NCBI GenBank assembly: GCA_002284615.2
Contig: MU069956.1
Coordinates: 340,564 to 351,374 of the forward strand
Direction: 5' to 3'
Origin: Dunaliella salina
Lineage: Eukaryota; Chlorophyta; Chlorophyceae; Chlamydomonadales; Dunaliellaceae
Length of the DNA: 10,811 bases
Position numbers and translations under genes: made by a program. Every line of letters starts with the position of its first letter. Position 1 is the first letter of the stretch. Shown piece by piece: positions 6,350 through 10,811 of this stretch. The notes under the pieces are model-generated. The model had not been told where the DNA came from. It ran no database searches and saw only the letters and a program-made list of their open reading frames with translations.

Positions 6350-7215
6350 CCACACCCAAACGTCGTTGAAAGAAGTCCTTCTCAGAGCTCGTCTGGCACT
6401 AGCAAGTTTGTAAGACAGAATGAGCATGAAGCATCAGAGCAAGCTTGGTGGCCTTGTGAGTGTCAAGACCAAGCTGTTTTTAAGGTTTCACCGTGTAGGT
6501 GACCCCACCCACACCTAACATAGTTGTACAGAAGGTGACTTGAGCTGAGGCCCTTGAAAGATGGCAGCATAAATCACGCTACTGCTGCTTGGAGGCCTCA
6601 AGCTGATTCTTGGACTGGGTGTCTTTACAATATTTGACTTCCTGTGAAGCAAGACGATCTGCGCAGCCAACATCCATGGAGGCAAATTTTGCCCCAAGAG
6701 GATCTTTGTTTACGCATTTAAGGATAATTCTGCTGGCAGTATTGTGGAGCTCTGAGCACCCTTTGCAAATTTCGTTAGTTGCATTGCCATATTTCTAACC
6801 TCTTGGAATTTTTTTGCCATAATGCCGAGCAGCCAGATGTAGAATGATCTGGCTGAAAACTCCCAACCATTGGGCTTTGGGAGTGATGCCCCCACCCATG
6901 CTTGCCACCCGGAGAGAAGCTGGCACGGGAGTGGTCCAGGAAGTTGGTGCGGTGGAGATGGTGCTCAATTATGGAATGATCTCAGTTTGGGTCCGCATAG
7001 CTGCGTGCTCACCTCCTGGCTACGACTGGCCCCTGCGCAAGAGCAGGGCTCATGCTGAGATGTTGGACAGTTTTCTCTGAGGCTAAGGGGTGGGTCTCGA
7101 GTCTGCTGGACAGGGCCTCTTGACAGCATTGCCATGGGTGTCCTATGTGGAGGCCAGCTTGCTGAGGTAAACTTCTGCGCTTCTCTTCCTTTTGCGCTGA
7201 ACTGGTGGGGCTCAC
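6350..7215 (-). pseudogene. Decayed retroelement-like coding region
   Basis: The - strand encodes, across frameshifts, an ordered set of conserved-looking pieces: QQAGLHIGHP and ALSSRLETHPLASEKTVQ (7160-7050 area); WLGVFSQIILHLAARHYGKK (about 6870-6810); KYGNATNEICKGCSELHN; FASMDVGCADRLASQ; EVKYCKDTQSKNQLEAS; VTFCTTMLGVGGVTYTVKP; KQLGLDTHKATKLALMLHAH; and KLASARRALRRTSF in another frame. From memory this resembles an ORF scattered widely in chlorophyte genomes with retroelement sequence; EVK followed by Gln-Leu recalls part of a PD-(D/E)XK nuclease core. I cannot verify the family here. In-frame stops are TAG 6797-6795, TAG 6581-6579 and TAA 6482-6480, with TAA 6971-6969 upstream. A segment between LASQ and EVKYC appears deleted relative to relatives I recall. 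It is clearly non-functional. Confidence 0.5.
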
Positions 7216-7918
7216 TCTCAGTTTCAGCGTTGACTGTCAGGTCTTTCCTAAATGCACGCTGGTTTTTGCCCAACATAGAGTTCATTCTTATTTATGAGGC
7301 TGAAAGTCAAGTTCCTTATGTAATGTCATGTCATGTGATGCATTGTAATGGCAACTCAATTTGGATGCTGGTGACTCTGTCTTTTCAGCAGCAGCAGCAG
7401 CAGCTTTTTACCAACATGCTGAAACTAACCAACAGACCCCTATTAAAAAGATAGATAAAACCACATTGGTAATCATTGAGTATTTCAAGTCAGCTCCCGA
7501 ATCAATTTAGGATATCACTGTGAGCCTTTGAGTGAGCCCCGATGAGATCCAAGCTCACTCACTAGCTATAGGGCTTTCTCTCATTGCATGTTTGCAGTCT
7601 GTTCTCCTCCTATGATACAGTGAGAGGGAAACAGGCCAGCATCAATCAACCATTACGCCTTTTGCTGGCTAAATGGCGCAGCCCCGTGCCGAAATCTATT
7701 GTAAGGCCACTCCCTTGGTGTGAACTTGCAATTGTCATAATCGAAGTCCTTGTCCAGGCTGCGAGCGAGCAAGAGAGGTAGACATCATTTTCTGTGTTGA
7801 AAAGCTTCAGTGCACGATTGCAACAGAGCACTGCATGGCCATTTGTGCCTTGCTTTCCCTAGTTTATGCAGGAGGGATTACATTGCCTACACAGGTACTC
7901 CTTCTTCTTTTTCTATAC
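7216..7918. other. Stretch without an assignable gene
   Basis: It contains a CAG repeat of six units at 7386-7403 and a + strand frame ending near 7781 with SPVPKSIVRPLPWCELAIVI. Opposite frames are equally open, so I cannot call a gene. Nothing else stands out. Confidence 0.4.
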
Positions 7919-7954
7919 TGGCAAAACAAAATTTTGGCAAAACAAAATTTTGGC
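7919..7954. repeat. Tandem 16-bp repeat with AAAATTTTGGC core
   Basis: GGCAAAACAAAATTTT occurs twice in a row, followed by GGCAC. The AAAATTTTGGC core is shared with the palindromes at 4872-4902. A further CAAAATTTTA lies near 8006. Confidence 0.75.
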
Positions 7955-8062
7955 ACTGCAGCTGTAGTAGTTGCTGAGAAACAAGAGGATGCAGCTCAGG
8001 ATGTTGCAAAATTTTAAGCATCCTAGCTTGTCCAAAAGTAAGACTTGCCTGAAAGCCTCTAC

Positions 8063-8162
8063 TTGAGAGGTTGAGGAGCCTAAGTCTGCAGTGGCTGGTA
8101 GACTTCTGTTCTGGTCTGAAGGCGACGTCTCCTGCATGTCGGTGCTTCCGTCTTTGAGCTTG
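8063..8162 (-). other. Possible isolated exon
   Basis: On the - strand a CAG acceptor precedes 8162 and a GTAGAG donor follows 8063. The enclosed frame includes KLKDGSTDMQETSPSDQNRS, a hydrophilic coding-like sequence with no recognised family. No neighbouring exons could be placed. Weak evidence. Confidence 0.2.
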
Positions 8163-8349
8163 CTGGATACTACACACAAGCAAGGTTATGTCAAAGGAAA
8201 ACCATAAGGAGTATAGCAGGTGTGAGTGCCTCAAACTCCTGGCCCTTCAAAAGGTGTTTTAAAAGCGCTCTTAAATGTTTTTGTAGGATTGGCCAGATCC
8301 GTAGGTGTATAATCACACATAAAAATACAGGTACGGAAATACGGGTATA

Positions 8350-8962
8350 CCGTTGCTACACGACCAGTTCGAATGGTCCCCCAAAAAAATTATTAAAAAT
8401 TTCGATTTTAGTTCGAATGGGAGCCCCGGAATTAGTATTTCAATTCGAATGGGTCCAATTGGCTCATGGCTGGCATTAATTTCTCGATTCTACACAATTC
8501 GAATCCTTGCTGCTGGGGCTGCTGCTGTCCCTGCTGCTGGAGAGCTGCTGTTGAAGGTTATGCTGATGCTGATGCTGCAGCAAGCAGGGAAGCTGCATGT
8601 GAGGACTGGGAGAGCACTGCTCGAAAGTGGAGTTAGAAAGGGAGCCACAAAGAAGGGAATGTGCACCCAGGTCACCAACTGAGCTGTCAGCCGGAGGACC
8701 CCAGGGGGCCTCCCACTGGTTCTTCTGCTTTCCTGGCTGCTCCTTTTCGGATGCCTGGGCCTTGGCAAGCCTGGCATGGTCTGCTGGGTTAGAGCTTGAG
8801 CTGGGGCCCTGGGAGGCCATTTTCAGCACTTGCTGTTTTCAGCCACAAACAGTAATTAATTCTCAATTTGAATAGAGTTCGATCGCTTGGGAATAATTAA
8901 TAAAAGTTTTCGAATTTTTGCTCTATAAATAATTAATATTCAAATTGGTCGTGTAGCTACGG
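8350..8962. mobile_element. 613-bp TIR DNA transposon derivative with TA flanks
   Basis: The left end CCGTTGCTACACGACCAGTT (8350 on) and the right end read inward from 8962 (CCGTAGCTACACGACCAATT) form about 25-bp terminal inverted repeats with 22 matches. TA lies just outside both ends (8348-8349 and 8963-8964), consistent with a TA target duplication as in Tc1/mariner-like elements, though family cannot be decided. TTCGAAT occurs inside at 8368, 8412, 8444, 8498 and 8909, suggesting subterminal binding sites. The centre carries a short - strand frame. It is too small for a transposase, so it is probably an internally deleted, non-autonomous copy. Confidence 0.7.
8476..8820 (-). CDS. Short Ser/Gln-rich ORF inside the TIR element
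   Basis: 114 codons from ATG 8820-8818 to TAA 8478-8476. It begins MASQGPSSSSNPADHARLAK and continues with a hydrophilic Lys/Gln/Glu part, then a His/Gln-rich and Ser-rich tail. No transposase catalytic motif or zinc finger is visible. The last codons run into the left subterminal TTCGAAT repeats, as expected if the N-terminus of a longer element protein was joined to the far end by an internal deletion. It could be the remnant 5' part of an element gene, or chance. Confidence 0.3.
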   Translation of the reverse strand: MASQGPSSSSNPADHARLAKAQASEKEQPGKQKNQWEAPWGPPADSSVGDLGAHSLLCGSLSNSTFEQCSPSPHMQLPCLLQHQHQHNLQQQLSSSRDSSSPSSKDSNCVESRN

Positions 8963-9403
8963 TAAAAAGCCCTTGCCCCCCTGTAGAGCGTGTGAAAAAC
9001 GTCGAAAATAAGGATAAAGAATCTCAAATGGGTACGGAATATGGTAAATAGAGTAGTCATATGTGTTTGGGGTTCTGATGTCTAGAACTGGCCAACCCTA
9101 TGTTTTTGCATAGGCTGTCCCAATTCTTTGACACTCAGGTCTGGTTCCCAAATGCTTCCAAAGGCACCGGCGCTGAGCTGTCCAGGATTTCAGGCATCCT
9201 GCCAGACTAGCCATGGCACAAATCTTGACATTCAGAAGGCGGATGTTAGGTCAACAGAAGGTGATTCCCAAGATGGGGTCTCGGGGTCTTCTCCGGTATC
9301 AAACAAACGGTGAAAGGTGGAAGCAGGTGCAGCGCTATCTACAAGGCCGTGCAGGTGGGGTGGCTGACACTTGCAGTTAGTGCATAGCGCTTGGGGAGGT
9401 CAC
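8963..9403. other. Stretch without a gene
   Basis: It holds no convincing coding region. GGTACGGAA at 9031 repeats the sequence just left of the TIR element (8330). A small hairpin CCTATG/CATAGG lies near 9098-9115. Confidence 0.4.
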
Positions 9404-9501
9404 CTTACCCTCCTCAATGGGTTTGGCTTGAGTAGATGGCTTTCGCAGGGCTGACCTTGTGGAGGCCATCAACTCAAGCCAAGCCCATTGAGGAGGGTGA
9501 G
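9404..9501. repeat. 36-bp inverted repeat with 26-base loop
   Basis: The arms 9404-9439 and 9466-9501 are reverse complements with 33 of 36 matches, around loop 9440-9465. The right arm is the start of the first unit of the adjoining 102-bp tandem array, so the left arm is one inverted partial copy of that unit. Confidence 0.85.
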
Positions 9502-9930
9502 ATCCAGGCAATGTCACAGGGATGGCCCACATCAAGGCAACCTGAATCAGGCCCAAACCCTTGGAAGCAATTCACTCAAGCCAAGCGCATTGAGGGGGAC
9601 AAGATCCAGGCAGAGTCAGAGGGTGGGCCCACCTCCAGGCAAACTCACGAAGGACTGACCCCTGGAAGCAAGCCACTCAAGCCAAGCTCGTTGAGGGGGG
9701 GTGGGATCCAGGCAGAGTCAGAGGGTGGGCCCACGTCAAGCCAGGCTCATGCAGGGCTGACCAAGTGAAAGCAAGCCACTCAAGCCAAGCTCAATGAGAG
9801 GAACAAGATCCAGGCAGAGTAGAGGGTGGGCCCACCTCAAGGCAAACTCACGCAGGACTGGCCCCGTGGAAGCAATTCACTCGAGCCAAGCTCATTGAGG
9901 GGGGGTGAGATTCAGGCAGAGTCAGCAGGG
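9466..9930. repeat. About 102-bp minisatellite, roughly 4.5 copies
   Basis: ACTCAAGCCAAGC (ACTCGAGCCAAGC in the last copy) recurs at 9472, 9574, 9675, 9778 and 9879, spaced 101-103 bp. Units also share GATCCAGGCAGAGTCAGAGG and GTGGGCCCAC. The + strand has partly open frames with the motif IQAESEGGPTS because the period is near 34 codons, but small indels break the frame between copies. I regard it as a non-coding minisatellite, though a decayed repeat protein is possible. Confidence 0.85.
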
Positions 9931-10054
9931 TGGGCTACAGAGCCAGAGGGAAGGAAAGCTAATGCGACAGAAGATGGCAACTCAAGACAAAGATGGGCAA
10001 AGGAATCGCAATAGAAACAACAACGGGAAAACTGTGCAATGAAAAAGAGGGGTA

Positions 10055-10277
10055 CTAGAAAGCGTTATCTGTATTAAGAAGCTGCTTGATTTCAGCAAGC
10101 TTTCTACTATGTAAAGCTTCATCTTTTAAGGTAAGGGATCCATCTCCCCCTGCACAAGGTACAGAATTGACTCTAAGAAATTCTCCTGTTGTGCCTTCTC
10201 CATAACTTGATTGTGTGTGCAAGTGATGCATGAAACCACTAAATAAGCCATAGTGTGTAGATGTAGACTGAGGTGAC
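10055..10277 (-). CDS. Possible 3' terminal exon of an unidentified gene
   Basis: No family recognised. On the - strand an acceptor (CACGTGTAG) precedes 10277. The frame then reads SPQSTSTHYGLFSGFMHH, a middle part with YGEGTTGEFLRVNSVPCAGG, and ends in DEALHSRKLAEIKQLLNTDN plus two residues before TAG 10057-10055. It is mixed hydrophilic sequence without low complexity, unlike most frames here. Codons are A/T-ending and use AGA, unlike the GC-rich genes A and B, so it may belong to another source or a different gene class. Upstream exons were not found before the CA repeat, and no TGTAA was seen just after the stop. Confidence 0.35.
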
Positions 10278-10303
10278 CTACACGTGGAAAACAGAGTGAA
10301 CAA

Positions 10304-10710
10304 GTGTTGCTGTTTCTGACATATTATTGTTTAGATTGTTCATTCTGGTATTCTCATTCAGTGTATCGTATCAGAGGCGTCCTCAACTTCAGCCTCTTTA
10401 ATTGACGCCCTGTTGACTTTCAAAAGGTGGATTTACGACCCAGCTGACAAGCAAGCTCTATCTTGCGGGTCAACAAAAGATAATCCCCAAAGGGGTCACT
10501 ACCTTACCGCTACTGGAGTATTGCGAATCAAATAATCATTTATCGCCACCCTTCGCAATATCTAATCCGTTCTTAAATTACTTTTTGGTCAAGCTCGCAA
10601 AGTAAACACTTTTCAAAACGCCCTCCATCTGGCCTTAGAATCGAGCTCCCAGGCAGCGAACGGGCAGAGGGACGTTATCGGCAGGTGTCATCGCCAGGCC
10701 TTCCCCTTTT
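10304..10710. other. AT-rich unassigned stretch with an inverted repeat
   Basis: TATTGCGAA (10519-10527) and TTCGCAATA (10552-10560) form a perfect 9-bp stem with a 24-base loop. GGCGTC near 10376 can pair with GACGCC near 10405. Open frames exist on the + strand without an ATG. No tRNA, rRNA or snRNA signature was recognised. Confidence 0.4.
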
Positions 10711-10711
10711 C

Positions 10712-10754
10712 CACACACACACACACGTGTCTTTACACACCACACACACACACA

Positions 10755-10796
<42 letters not shown>
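10712..10796. repeat. CA dinucleotide microsatellite at window end
   Basis: Long CA/TG repeat with a few interruptions (ACGTGTCTTTA and CC), followed by TGCATGCATGCAAGC. It resembles the simple repeats at the window start. Confidence 0.95.
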
Positions 10797-10800
<4 letters not shown>

Positions 10801-10811
10801 TGCATGCAAGC

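Noticed and set aside
6160..6413. + strand frames of 60-70 codons
   Set aside because: They are antisense to the retroelement fossil's KLASARRAL end or lie in the CpG-rich block.
6106..6762. TAGGGTGCTCAG ... CTGAGCACCCTT as hAT-like terminal inverted repeats
   Set aside because: Only about 14 bases match, no 8-bp target duplication is visible, and the left copy belongs to the shared gene A/B upstream motif.
10335..10535. + strand open frame containing LTFKRWIYDPADKQALSC
   Set aside because: No ATG, no clear splice sites and no recognised family; too short to support.

Overview
The window looks like nuclear DNA of a green alga, probably of the Chlamydomonadales/Dunaliella type. Three things point that way: spliceosomal introns with GTGGGT, GTGCGT and GTAAGA donors; TGTAA, the green-algal polyadenylation signal, at gene ends; and abundant CAG/CTG tracts, minisatellites and mobile-element debris. 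There is no bacterial operon structure, and I see no tRNA, rRNA or CRISPR array. The species is not proven. Both window ends lie in microsatellites, so this may be a complete small contig.

Layout. 71-2405 (+) is an F-box/leucine-rich-repeat gene in four visible exons. Its first exon is upstream of the window, and exon 2 carries an apparent 2-base frameshift. 2547-2860 (+) holds a TATA box and the first exons of a small unrecognised gene. 2970-3840 is a 17-bp minisatellite, a 109-bp tandem duplication and GC-rich palindromes. 3845-6030 (-) holds two consecutive low-complexity genes. Gene B (upstream, 6028-4938) has Pro/Ala-rich, repeat, basic NLS-like and Gln/Glu coiled-coil parts. Gene A (downstream, 4731-3845) has RG-rich, acidic, Ser/Asp and CCHC zinc-knuckle parts. 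The two share an upstream sequence motif and may be related, possibly mobile-element-derived. Every internal stop in their reading frames, apart from one caused by a frameshift, is TAG in a Gln-like context. About 6350-7215 (-) is a decayed retroelement-like coding region. 8350-8962 is a 613-bp terminal-inverted-repeat DNA element flanked by TA. 9404-9930 is a 36-bp-arm inverted repeat leading into a 102-bp minisatellite. 10055-10277 (-) is a possible last exon of an unidentified gene. 10304-10710 is AT-rich and unassigned, and the window ends in a long CA repeat.

Only the F-box gene has a function I can name (substrate recognition in an SCF ubiquitin ligase). The rest is best read as accessory, repeat-rich sequence. 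The most interesting points are the TAG pattern, the A/B gene pair with its palindromic spacer, the TIR element, and the frameshift inside an otherwise well-formed F-box gene.
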